A DNA stretch of 7,898 nt. It comes from an uncultured Rhodanobacter sp. GTDB lineage: Bacteria; Pseudomonadota; Gammaproteobacteria; Xanthomonadales; Rhodanobacteraceae. The DNA lies in the NCBI GenBank assembly GCA_903827735.1, contig CAIKJM010000077.1:1-7898 (forward strand), in the 5' to 3' direction. This document shows positions 1-5,796 of the stretch, in pieces (within the stretch, counting starts at the first letter, position 1; each line of letters begins with the position of its first letter). A program made the position numbers and the translations under genes. The notes under the pieces were generated by a model, which did not search any database, had not been told where the DNA came from, and worked only from the letters and a program-made list of their open reading frames with translations.

Positions 1-1551
1 ATCGCCGCCCCGTCCTTTGGCTATACCATGAAACAGCGCCGCCAGCAGCAGTATTTCCGGCTTGGGCAGAGCGCCCCAGATTTGGCAAGCGATGGGAAAT
101 TCGCCGATCGCCGACGGCTCGGCGAAACGCGCTACGTTACGCAGCACGCGCAGGGTGTGCTCGTCCACCGTGTACACGTGAAACAGGTCGTACTGCATGC
201 GGCCGAAGACCTTGCCGAATGCCGGAAGAATCGCGGCCAGCAGGCCGTGCCGATTCATGCTCCACAGCGCGTTGACCGCGGGCGCGCCGCGGCGAAGCAG
301 ATGCAGAAACGCATCCAGCACGCCGCGATCGGCCGAGAGCGACTCGCCGTGCGCGGCGGTGGCCTGATGGATGCGGCGCATGGTGTCGGCGGTAAAACCG
401 ATCACGCCCGGCTGATCGAGCCGCGCAATGAACACGTCGACCAATGCCGACGGCCGCTGCAGAAAAAGCTCGGGATCGCGTGCCGCAAGCCGCTTGCCGA
501 AACGCACAAAATCGGCGCCCGCCGGCTGAGCCTCCGACGGCGCCTCAAGCATTTCCTCGAAACGCTCGGCTACCTGCACACCGAGCCGCTCGATCTGCGT
601 GGCGGCACGGTAATAGCCCTGCATGAACTGTTCGACGCCGAGATTTTTTTCGTGCTCGTCCTCAAAGCCCAGCCGCGCCGCCAGCGCGCGCTGGTAGTCG
701 AACAGCAGTCGCTCCTCGGCCCGGCCGGCTTCCAGATGCAGTGCGTACCGGTAGCGCTGCAGCGTGGCTTCGGATTCCTCAAGCGCCAGCTGCTCGGCCG
801 AGTCGAGCAAGCCCTCGGTCACCAGATCGGCAAAACCGTTCGCGTGCGCCAGCCGGCGGCCGAGCCAGCGCAGCGCGTCGAGCGTGCGCAGACCGCCCGG
901 ACCATCCTTGAGGTTGGGTTCCAAATTGTGGGCCGTATCGTCGTAACGGGCATGACGCGCATCGCGTTCGGCCAGCCGCGCCGCCAGATATTTTGTCGGC
1001 GGCCACAGCTCCGGGTCGTCAATGATTCCGCGTAGCCGGTCGCCCAACAGCTGATCACCGGCCAATCGACGTGCGTCCAGCAGGCTGGTGAACACACTCA
1101 AATCCCTGGATGCCAGATCACGGCATTGCGCCGTATCGCGTACGGCGTGCCCTACCTTCAGGCCAACATCCCACAACGTGGCGAAAAACTGTTCCAGCGC
1201 GCGCAAGCGCGCAGGCGCAGGCGCTTCGACCAGGGCCAGCAAATCCACGTCCGAATACGGAAACAACAGGCCTCGACCAAATCCACCCACGGCAAACAGC
1301 GCCGCGCCGCTGACATCGCCCAGGCAAGCCATCCATACGTGCGCAACCACGCGTTCCACCGATTCCCCACGCCGACGTGCCAGCAATGTGGCATCACCAC
1401 CATCGCGAAAGGCCGTGGTCAGAGTGCGATTGACATCACCCAGCAGCTGTCGCAATGCCAGGCGCGCCTCGGCCGAAACACCAGACCGCGGCACCGCTAT
1501 GGGAAGGCGCGGCAGCGGCGGTAACGCAACAGGAGTCAGTCGCGCATTCAT
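1..1551 (-). CDS. glnD: PII uridylyltransferase / uridylyl-removing enzyme GlnD (partial, C-terminus outside window)
   Basis: GlnD uridylylates PII proteins when glutamine is low and removes UMP when glutamine is high, so it is the cytoplasmic nitrogen sensor. The first 517 codons are visible; the end of the HD domain and the C-terminal ACT domains lie beyond the left edge (the family is usually about 850-900 residues). The nucleotidyltransferase motif is intact: GGFGRG at residues 89-94 and SDVDLL at 100-105, with both catalytic aspartates (101, 103), followed by LWDVGLKVGH near 126-135. The HD domain begins with MQYDLFHVYTVDEHT (452-466). The next motif, normally LFHDIAKGRGGD, reads LFHGIAKGRGGD, so residue 509 is Gly (GGT, complement of 25-27) instead of the metal-binding Asp. 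The reading frame is otherwise intact. The ATG start overlaps the stop of the upstream small gene as ATGA, which implies translational coupling; no strong ribosome binding site of its own is seen. The family call is very secure; loss of uridylyl-removing activity is an inference. Confidence 0.96.
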   Translation of the reverse strand, partial: MNARLTPVALPPLPRLPIAVPRSGVSAEARLALRQLLGDVNRTLTTAFRDGGDATLLARRRGESVERVVAHVWMACLGDVSGAALFAVGGFGRGLLFPYSDVDLLALVEAPAPARLRALEQFFATLWDVGLKVGHAVRDTAQCRDLASRDLSVFTSLLDARRLAGDQLLGDRLRGIIDDPELWPPTKYLAARLAERDARHARYDDTAHNLEPNLKDGPGGLRTLDALRWLGRRLAHANGFADLVTEGLLDSAEQLALEESEATLQRYRYALHLEAGRAEERLLFDYQRALAARLGFEDEHEKNLGVEQFMQGYYRAATQIERLGVQVAERFEEMLEAPSEAQPAGADFVRFGKRLAARDPELFLQRPSALVDVFIARLDQPGVIGFTADTMRRIHQATAAHGESLSADRGVLDAFLHLLRRGAPAVNALWSMNRHGLLAAILPAFGKVFGRMQYDLFHVYTVDEHTLRVLRNVARFAEPSAIGEFPIACQIWGALPKPEILLLAALFHGIAKGRGGD

Positions 1552-1838
1552 GACGTCGCTCGATGGGGGCGTTGTCGTCGCCACAAAAACCATGCTCCCA
1601 AAAGGCCTGTCACCGAAGTGATAGCGAGCACGTAACCAGCCGGGTTATGCAGTCCGACGTAGTCAGCAAAGAAAATTCCACTTGCTGCCACAAAAACTTG
1701 CAGAACCCACGTTATACATACGTGCCAAAACGGATTGGGCACTGAAAGACGTTTCAGCCTCAGCGCAACGAGTAACGACGGGAGCCAGAGGACGCCAAGG
1801 AGAAAACCGACAACGAAAGCAGCGAACGAATAATTCAT
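1548..1838 (-). CDS. small three-helix inner-membrane protein of unknown function
   Basis: I do not recognise this 96-residue protein. It is very hydrophobic, with three probable membrane helices at about residues 5-26, 38-58 and 67-86. The basic loop RLKR (27-30) and the basic tail RRQRPHR (87-93) predict the N-terminus outside and the C-terminus in the cytoplasm by the positive-inside rule. I see no catalytic motif. The ATG at 1838 is chosen because a hydrophobic segment follows directly; a TTG at 1856 would add six residues (PRRSS after the start). Neither has a good Shine-Dalgarno, only a weak GAG-containing stretch before the ATG. It starts 24 nt after the map stop and its TGA overlaps the glnD ATG, so it sits in one unit with both. 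By hand count positions 1621-1860 are 50% G+C, clearly below the neighbouring genes, which suggests a recent or poorly conserved gene. The tight overlap and membrane topology argue that it is real. Confidence 0.75.
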   Translation of the reverse strand: MNYSFAAFVVGFLLGVLWLPSLLVALRLKRLSVPNPFWHVCITWVLQVFVAASGIFFADYVGLHNPAGYVLAITSVTGLLGAWFLWRRQRPHRATS

Positions 1839-1862
1839 TGAGCTGCGTCTCGGCAATATTAT

Positions 1863-2627
1863 TCAGGCGTCGGGCCACGCTGTGAGTATCTCGAAACCAT
1901 CGTCCGTGACCGCGATGGTGTGTTCCCACTGCGCCGACAGCGAGTGGTCCTTGGTCACCACGGTCCAGCCGTCCGGCAATTGCCGGGTCTGCGGCTTGCC
2001 GGCGTTGATCATCGGCTCGATGGTAAAGGTCATGCCCTTCTTCAACTCAACGCCCGCACCCGGCTTGCCGTAATGCAGTACCTGGGGCTCGTCGTGGTAG
2101 ACCTTGCCGATGCCGTGGCCGCAGTACTCGCGCACCACGCTGAAACCGGCCGCCTCGGCATGCTGCTGAATCGCGTGACCGACGTCGCCCAGCGTCGCGC
2201 CCGGACGCACGACCCTGATGCCATTCATCATCGCCTCGAAGGTGGTATCGACCAGCCGCTTGGCCAGCACCGACGGCGTACCGACGAAGTACATGCGGCT
2301 AGTGTCGCCGTGCCAGCCGTCCTTGATGACGGTGACATCCAGGTTGACGATGTCGCCATCCTTCAGCACCTTGCCCTCGTTCGGGATACCGTGACAGATC
2401 ACGTGGTTGACCGAAGCGCACAGGGTTTTGGGGAAACCGTGATAGCCGACGTTGGCCGGAATCGCCTGCTGCACGTTGACAATGTAGTCGTGGGCGAGCC
2501 GATCGAGCTCTTCGGTGGTCACACCGGGTTTGACGTGATCCTTGAGCATCGCCAGCACGTCGGCGGCCAGTTTGCCGGCAACGCGCATGCCTTCAAGGTC
2601 TTCAGCGGATTTGAGAGTAATAGCCAT
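1863..2627 (-). CDS. map: methionine aminopeptidase, type I
   Basis: This enzyme removes the initiator methionine from nascent cytosolic proteins whose second residue is small. The product is 254 residues, close to E. coli Map (264). The five metal ligands of the pita-bread fold fall at the same numbers as in E. coli: Asp97 (in NLDVTV), Asp108 (in WHGDTSRM), His171 (in CGHGIG), Glu204 (in TIEPM) and Glu235 (in QWEHT). The substrate-binding histidines His79 and His178 are also present. There is no N-terminal zinc-finger extension, so it is the short bacterial class. The ATG at 2627 is preceded by GGCAGGA a few bases upstream, a usable ribosome binding site. The gene is divergent from rpsB and heads the map / membrane protein / glnD unit. 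A candidate promoter lies at 2667-2695. Nothing in the protein looks unusual. Confidence 0.98.
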   Translation of the reverse strand: MAITLKSAEDLEGMRVAGKLAADVLAMLKDHVKPGVTTEELDRLAHDYIVNVQQAIPANVGYHGFPKTLCASVNHVICHGIPNEGKVLKDGDIVNLDVTVIKDGWHGDTSRMYFVGTPSVLAKRLVDTTFEAMMNGIRVVRPGATLGDVGHAIQQHAEAAGFSVVREYCGHGIGKVYHDEPQVLHYGKPGAGVELKKGMTFTIEPMINAGKPQTRQLPDGWTVVTKDHSLSAQWEHTIAVTDDGFEILTAWPDA

Positions 2628-2666
2628 AAGTCCTGCCTAGATGGCGACGCAGGTCGGCCGGTTCAA

Positions 2667-2695
2667 CTTAAAGAATCCGCCGCAACTTGCCGCAA
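2667..2695 (-). promoter_or_regulatory. candidate sigma70 promoter for map
   Basis: Reading the minus strand, TTGCGG (complement of 2690-2695) and TTTAAG (complement of 2667-2672) are separated by exactly 17 nt. The -10 matches 4 of 6 and the -35 matches 3 of 6 consensus bases. Transcription would start near 2660, about 33 nt before the map ATG, a normal leader length. It overlaps the -35 of the candidate rpsB promoter on the other strand. The match is modest, so the call rests mainly on position. Confidence 0.35.
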
Positions 2696-2716
2696 AGCCG
2701 ATGCACCGGCTACAAT
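2687..2716 (+). promoter_or_regulatory. candidate sigma70 promoter for rpsB-tsf
   Basis: TTGCCG at 2687-2692 (4 of 6) and TACAAT at 2711-2716 (5 of 6) are 18 nt apart. Transcription would begin near 2723 and give an untranslated leader of about 230 nt. Weaker -10-like boxes further in (TTTAAA near 2748, TTTAAT at 2866-2871) lack good -35 partners but cannot be excluded, and the last would give a leader of only about 75 nt that still contains both leader hairpins. Confidence 0.45.
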
Positions 2717-2892
2717 TCGGGAGTTTTGCTGACCTGACGTCGCCGCTTTTAAAGGCTGCGCAGCGCAAAGCGTACCGGGATTGTAACCGTCACGCGGTGC
2801 AATACCCAACCAAACGCCACACACGTATCGGCACCGCCTTCGGGGTGCTGCGCTCGATCTCACCATTTAATGGGACGTTCGCGGTCGAAGTC

Positions 2893-2945
2893 GGGGGTAC
2901 GTGGAGGTCCCAACCCCCAGACCTTATAAAGGTCCATGCAAGGAG
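2893..2945 (+). promoter_or_regulatory. structured rpsB leader, candidate S2 autoregulatory element, with Shine-Dalgarno
   Basis: Two hairpins precede the ribosome binding site. Hairpin 1 pairs GGGGGT (2893-2898) with ACCCCC (2913-2918) around a 14-nt loop. Hairpin 2 pairs GACCTT (2920-2925) with AAGGTC (2929-2934) around the loop ATA. The sequence AGGTCC occurs both in the loop of hairpin 1 (2905-2910) and in the 3' arm of hairpin 2 (2930-2935), so both copies can pair with GACCT (2920-2924). Pairing from the loop would form a pseudoknot and open hairpin 2. AAGGAG (2940-2945), 7 nt before the start codon, is the Shine-Dalgarno. In E. coli, S2 represses its own operon through the rpsB leader; that this element does the same is inference. 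Further upstream, GCACC (2831-2835) can pair with GGTGC (2844-2848). Confidence 0.55.
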
Positions 2946-2952
2946 TTTCACC

Positions 2953-3828
2953 ATGGCACAAGTCACCATGCGTCAAATGCTCGAGGCCGGCGTCCATTTC
3001 GGTCACCAGACCCGTTACTGGAACCCCAAGATGGCTCCGTACATCTTCGGCGCCCGCGGCAAGATCCACATCATCAATCTCGAAAAGACCCTGCCGCTGT
3101 TCACCGACGCGATGAATTTCCTGTCGGCGCTGGCGCAGAAGCGCGGCACCATCCTGTTCGTCGGCACCAAGCGTTCGGCCCGCGAGCCGTTGGCCGAAGA
3201 GGCTGCACGCGCCGGCATGCCGTATGTCACCTCGCGCTGGCTCGGCGGCATGCTGACCAACTTCCGCACCGTCAAGCAGTCCGTGTCGCGCCTGAAAGAG
3301 CTGGAAGCGGCCGAGACCGACGGTTCGTTCGAGAAGCTGGTCAAGCACGAAGTGCTGTCCCGTCGCCGTGAGCGCGACAAGCTGCAGGCGTCGCTGGGCG
3401 GCATCAAGGACATGAACCGCCTGCCCGACGCGCTGTTCGTCGTGGACATCGGCCATGAAGACATTGCTGTGCAGGAAGCCAAGAAGCTCGGCATCCCGGT
3501 GATCGCCGTGGTCGACACCAACTACAACCCCGAGCTGGTCGACTACGCCATCCCGGGCAACGACGACGCTATCCGCGCCATTCAGCTGTATGCCCGCGCG
3601 GCGGCCGACTCGATCCTGGAAGGCAAGGCCGCTGCGCCGGCCGCCGCACAGGGCAATGCCGACGATTTCGTCGAGCTCGACGAGGAAGGCAACCCGGTGG
3701 CCAAGGTCGACCGTAAGCAGGCGGCGCCGCGCCGCGATGCCGCCCCGAAGAAGGGTGCAGGCGCTCCGCGTCGTGACGGCGGCCGCGACGGTGGCCGTGG
3801 TTCGCGCGACGGCGCTTCCGCCAAGTAA
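2953..3828 (+). CDS. rpsB: 30S ribosomal protein S2 with extended basic C-terminal tail
   Basis: S2 is a late-assembling protein of the small ribosomal subunit; it lies between head and body and is needed for S1 binding. The start MAQVTMRQMLEAGVHFGHQTRYWNP-type N-terminus is diagnostic in its short elements MRQMLEAGVHFGHQ and NPKMAPYIFG (residues 6-34). SRWLGGMLTNFRT and the LGGIKDMNRLPD segment are also typical. The product is 291 residues against 241 in E. coli. The excess is a low-complexity tail from about residue 246 to 291 with 13 Lys/Arg and 5 Asp by hand count, including a GGRDGGRGSR stretch. The start at 2953 is fixed by the AAGGAG ribosome binding site 7 nt upstream and by family alignment; the frame stays open for 104 codons upstream, but that part resembles nothing in S2. 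It is the first gene of the rpsB-tsf unit. Confidence 0.98.
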   Translation: MAQVTMRQMLEAGVHFGHQTRYWNPKMAPYIFGARGKIHIINLEKTLPLFTDAMNFLSALAQKRGTILFVGTKRSAREPLAEEAARAGMPYVTSRWLGGMLTNFRTVKQSVSRLKELEAAETDGSFEKLVKHEVLSRRRERDKLQASLGGIKDMNRLPDALFVVDIGHEDIAVQEAKKLGIPVIAVVDTNYNPELVDYAIPGNDDAIRAIQLYARAAADSILEGKAAAPAAAQGNADDFVELDEEGNPVAKVDRKQAAPRRDAAPKKGAGAPRRDGGRDGGRGSRDGASAK

Positions 3829-3838
3829 GCCGGTGCAG

Positions 3839-3903
3839 CGACGGCCTCTGGCCGTCGTCTCGCCCTGAGACACCAACGCCGCTGCGGGCAACCGCCGCGG
3901 CGT
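3839..3903 (+). promoter_or_regulatory. two strong RNA hairpins between rpsB and tsf
   Basis: Hairpin A pairs CGACGGCC (3839-3846) with GGCCGTCG (3850-3857) around TCT, an 8-bp stem. Hairpin B pairs ACGCCGC (3876-3882) with GCGGCGT (3897-3903), followed by one mismatch (T3883/C3896) and an inner stem GCGG (3884-3887) / CCGC (3892-3895) capped by the GNRA tetraloop GCAA. Neither is followed by a T-run, so they are not classic terminators. They may tune the S2 to EF-Ts ratio by partial termination, by protecting mRNA ends, or as processing sites; which of these applies cannot be read from sequence. Confidence 0.5.
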
Positions 3904-3909
3904 ATCCAA

Positions 3910-3924
3910 TCCAAAGCTTTGGAG
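3910..3924 (+). promoter_or_regulatory. tsf ribosome binding site inside a perfect palindrome
   Basis: Positions 3910-3923 are a 14-bp perfect palindrome, TCCAAAGCTTTGGA. Its right half contains most of the tsf Shine-Dalgarno GGAG (3921-3924), which sits 8 nt before the ATG. In RNA it can fold as a 5-bp stem with loop AGCT that partly hides the ribosome binding site. Confidence 0.5.
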
Positions 3925-3932
3925 AAATACCC

Positions 3933-4814
3933 ATGAGCAACATTTCCGCCCAGCTGGTTAAGGAACTGCGCGAGCGTTCCGGCGCCGGCATGATGGAATG
4001 CAAGAAGGCCCTCGTCGAAAACAACGGCGACATCGAGACCGCGATGGAGTGGCTGCGCAAGTCAGGCCTGTCCAAGGCCGACAAGAAGGCCAGCCGCGTG
4101 GCCGCCGAAGGCCGCATCGTGGCCGCCCAGGCCGGCAAGACTGCCGTGCTGGTCGAAGTCAACTGCGAGACCGATTTCGTCGGCAAAGACGCCAGCTTCC
4201 TGAAGTTCACCGACACCGTCGCCGATATCGCGCTGAAGTCGGGCGCGACTGACGTCGACGCGCTGAAGGCCGCCGCTTACCCGGATGCCGGCAACGTCGA
4301 AGAAGCCGCCAAGGCCCTGATCGCCAAGATCGGCGAGAAAATCGACGTGCGCCGCATGGCCCGCGTCGAGAGCGATGGCGTGATCGGCAGCTACATCCAC
4401 GGCGGCCGCATCGGCGTGCTGGTGTCGCTCAAGGGCGGCTCCGAGGAGCTGGCCAAGGGCATCGCGATGCATGTCGCCGCCATGAACCCGGCGCACATCC
4501 GCGCCGAGGACGTGCCGGCCGATTTCGTCGCCAAGGAAAAAGACATCGCGCTGAGCCAGATGACCGAGAAGGACAAGGCCAAGCCGGCCGAAATCCTTGA
4601 GAAGATCATCGCCGGCAAGATCAACAAGATCGTCTCCGAGGTCACCCTGCTGGGCCAGCCGTATGTGCTGGACACCAATACCACGGTGGCCGAGGCGCTG
4701 AAGAAGGAAGGCGCAGACGTGGTCACCGTCGTGCGTCTGGCCGTCGGCGAAGGCATCGAGAAAGTGGAAGAGGATTTCCACGCCGAAGTGATGAAGCAGG
4801 CCGGCCTGGCCTGA
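3933..4814 (+). CDS. tsf: translation elongation factor Ts
   Basis: EF-Ts is the guanine nucleotide exchange factor that recycles EF-Tu-GDP to EF-Tu-GTP in the cytoplasm. The 293-residue product is slightly longer than E. coli EF-Ts (283). The N-terminal UBA-like module is clear (VKELRERSGAGMMECKKAL, residues 9-27, and the following helix to about 45). The TDFV motif that reaches into the EF-Tu Mg/nucleotide site is at 80-83 (in CETDFVGKD). The core continues with SYIHGGRIGVLV and the C-terminal part with KINKIVSEVTLLGQPYV, followed by the final helices. The start codon has GGAG 8 nt upstream. It is transcribed with rpsB across a 104-nt structured gap and is closed by a terminator starting 19 nt after the stop. 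No oddities in the protein. Confidence 0.98.
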   Translation: MSNISAQLVKELRERSGAGMMECKKALVENNGDIETAMEWLRKSGLSKADKKASRVAAEGRIVAAQAGKTAVLVEVNCETDFVGKDASFLKFTDTVADIALKSGATDVDALKAAAYPDAGNVEEAAKALIAKIGEKIDVRRMARVESDGVIGSYIHGGRIGVLVSLKGGSEELAKGIAMHVAAMNPAHIRAEDVPADFVAKEKDIALSQMTEKDKAKPAEILEKIIAGKINKIVSEVTLLGQPYVLDTNTTVAEALKKEGADVVTVVRLAVGEGIEKVEEDFHAEVMKQAGLA

Positions 4815-4832
4815 GTCAGCGCCGTAAACAAG

Positions 4833-4864
4833 CAAAAAAGCCGCGGCAAACCGCGGCTTTTTTG
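4833..4864. terminator. strong intrinsic terminator after tsf, probably bidirectional
   Basis: GCCGCGG (4840-4846) pairs with CCGCGGC (4851-4857) around the loop CAAA. The stem is flanked by six A (4834-4839) and six T (4858-4863); counting C4833/G4864, the inverted repeat is 14 bp. The T-run makes it an intrinsic terminator on the plus strand, and the A-run gives the same structure on the minus strand. It ends the rpsB-tsf unit and insulates pyrH. Confidence 0.93.
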
Positions 4865-4925
4865 TATCTGCTGTCGCGGCTGGAACATCTGCTCGCATGC
4901 CGCCCGACTAGGCGAAACCTCTCCC

Positions 4926-4950
4926 CGTCATTGACGACAGCCGTTACACT
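4926..4950 (+). promoter_or_regulatory. possible pyrH promoter region with small dyad
   Basis: After the terminator, pyrH needs its own promoter. A good -35-like box TTGACG (4931-4936) and a -10-like box TACACT (4945-4950) are present but only 8 nt apart, so they cannot work as a pair; the true partner boxes are not evident. TTGACG overlaps a short dyad CGTCA-T-TGACG (4926-4936). I mark the area as the likely promoter region without assigning exact boxes. Confidence 0.25.
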
Positions 4951-4983
4951 GCCGCTGTTTTGCCACACAAACCCGGAGACCCC

Positions 4984-5706
4984 ATGAGCACCCCGCTGAA
5001 TTACGGCCGCATTCTGCTCAAACTTTCCGGTGAAGCCCTGATGGGCCAGGGCGATTACGGCATCGACCCCAAGGTGATCGGCCGGCTCGCCGACGAAATC
5101 ATCGAAGTCCAGCGCGCTGGCGCCGAGATCGGCGTCGTCATCGGCGGCGGCAATATCTTTCGCGGCGCCGGACTGGCAGCTGCCGGCATGGACCGCGTGA
5201 CCGGCGACCACATGGGCATGCTGGCCACGGTGATGAACGCGCTGGCGATGCAGGACGCGATTGAAAAGCGCAACGGCTTTGCCCGCGTGATGAGCGCTAT
5301 TCAGATCCACGACGTCAGCGAGGATTTCGTGCGCCGCCGCGCGATCCGCCATCTCGAAAAGGGCCGCATCGTGCTGTTCGCTGCCGGCATCGGCAATCCG
5401 TTCTTCACCACCGACTCTGCCGCGGCGCTGCGCGCGGTCGAAATCGGCGCCGACCTGCTGCTGAAAGCCACCAAGGTCGACGGCGTCTACACCGCCGACC
5501 CGGCCAAGCACAGCGACGCGGTGCGCTACGACCGGCTCGACTACGACGAGGTGATCGAGCGCAAGCTGGCGGTGATGGATACCGCCGCCATCGCGCTATG
5601 CCGCGACCACGACATGCCGCTGCGCATCTACGACATGACCGTGCCGGGCAACCTCATGCGCATCATGCACGGTGAGCCGATCGGCACCCTGGTCGACGGC
5701 GGCTGA
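4984..5706 (+). CDS. pyrH: UMP kinase
   Basis: PyrH phosphorylates UMP to UDP with ATP, the committed step toward UTP and CTP, as a cytoplasmic hexamer of the amino-acid kinase fold. The product is 240 residues (E. coli 241). Motifs in order: KLSGEAL (13-19, phosphate binding), GGGNIFRG (54-61), DHMGMLAT (75-82), GNPFFTTD (137-144, UMP binding) and KATKVDGVYTADP (161-173, nucleotide binding). The MDTAAIALC segment near the end is also typical. The ATG at 4984 has CGGAG (4974-4978) 5 nt upstream; an in-frame TTG at 4960 would add eight residues that do not fit the family. It is separated from tsf by a terminator and from frr by a 90-nt gap with a promoter, so it may be largely monocistronic. 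No unusual residues seen. Confidence 0.98.
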   Translation: MSTPLNYGRILLKLSGEALMGQGDYGIDPKVIGRLADEIIEVQRAGAEIGVVIGGGNIFRGAGLAAAGMDRVTGDHMGMLATVMNALAMQDAIEKRNGFARVMSAIQIHDVSEDFVRRRAIRHLEKGRIVLFAAGIGNPFFTTDSAAALRAVEIGADLLLKATKVDGVYTADPAKHSDAVRYDRLDYDEVIERKLAVMDTAAIALCRDHDMPLRIYDMTVPGNLMRIMHGEPIGTLVDGG

Positions 5707-5754
5707 ACCGCCCGCCGGAGCGCGTTTATCGCTTACAGCTCGCCGTAACCCGGC

Positions 5755-5763
5755 TGCTATAAT
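5755..5763 (+). promoter_or_regulatory. extended -10 promoter upstream of frr
   Basis: TGCTATAAT is a perfect TGn extended -10 with a full consensus TATAAT at 5758-5763, notable in such GC-rich DNA. The -35 is poor (TTACAG at 5733-5738, 19 nt away), which extended -10 promoters tolerate. Transcription would start near 5770, about 27 nt before the frr ATG. This would let frr-uppS-cdsA be expressed apart from pyrH. Confidence 0.7.
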
Positions 5764-5796
5764 CACCTGCTAGCCAGATTCATCGGGAAACGTTTC

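Noticed and set aside
28..1035. Long plus-strand open frame of 335 codons opposite glnD
   Set aside because: It is a shadow of GC-rich glnD coding on the minus strand; the product has no recognisable domain, while the minus-strand frame carries clear GlnD motifs.
1711..1728. AT-rich stretch with TATAAC on the minus strand as an internal glnD promoter
   Set aside because: No -35 at a workable distance, and the bases are coding sequence of the small membrane protein.
1920..2732. Plus-strand open frame of 270 codons opposite map
   Set aside because: Antisense shadow of map; map has all metal ligands and a good start, the antisense product resembles nothing.
2925..2930. TATAAA as a -10 box just before rpsB
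   Set aside because: No -35 lies at the right distance, and the bases are the tip of leader hairpin 2; a transcript from here would have almost no room for the ribosome binding site.
2641..2952. In-frame N-terminal extension of rpsB by 104 codons
   Set aside because: S2 proteins begin at the MAQVTM-type start, which has an ideally spaced AAGGAG. The upstream part covers the promoter and leader hairpins and looks non-coding.
2860..3909. Minus-strand open frame of 349 codons opposite rpsB
   Set aside because: Shadow of the rpsB frame in GC-rich DNA; it spans the leader and intergenic hairpins and shows no family features.
4062..4898. Minus-strand open frame of 278 codons opposite tsf
   Set aside because: Shadow frame that runs through the tsf terminator hairpin; His/Asp/Gly-rich product typical of antisense to GC-rich genes.
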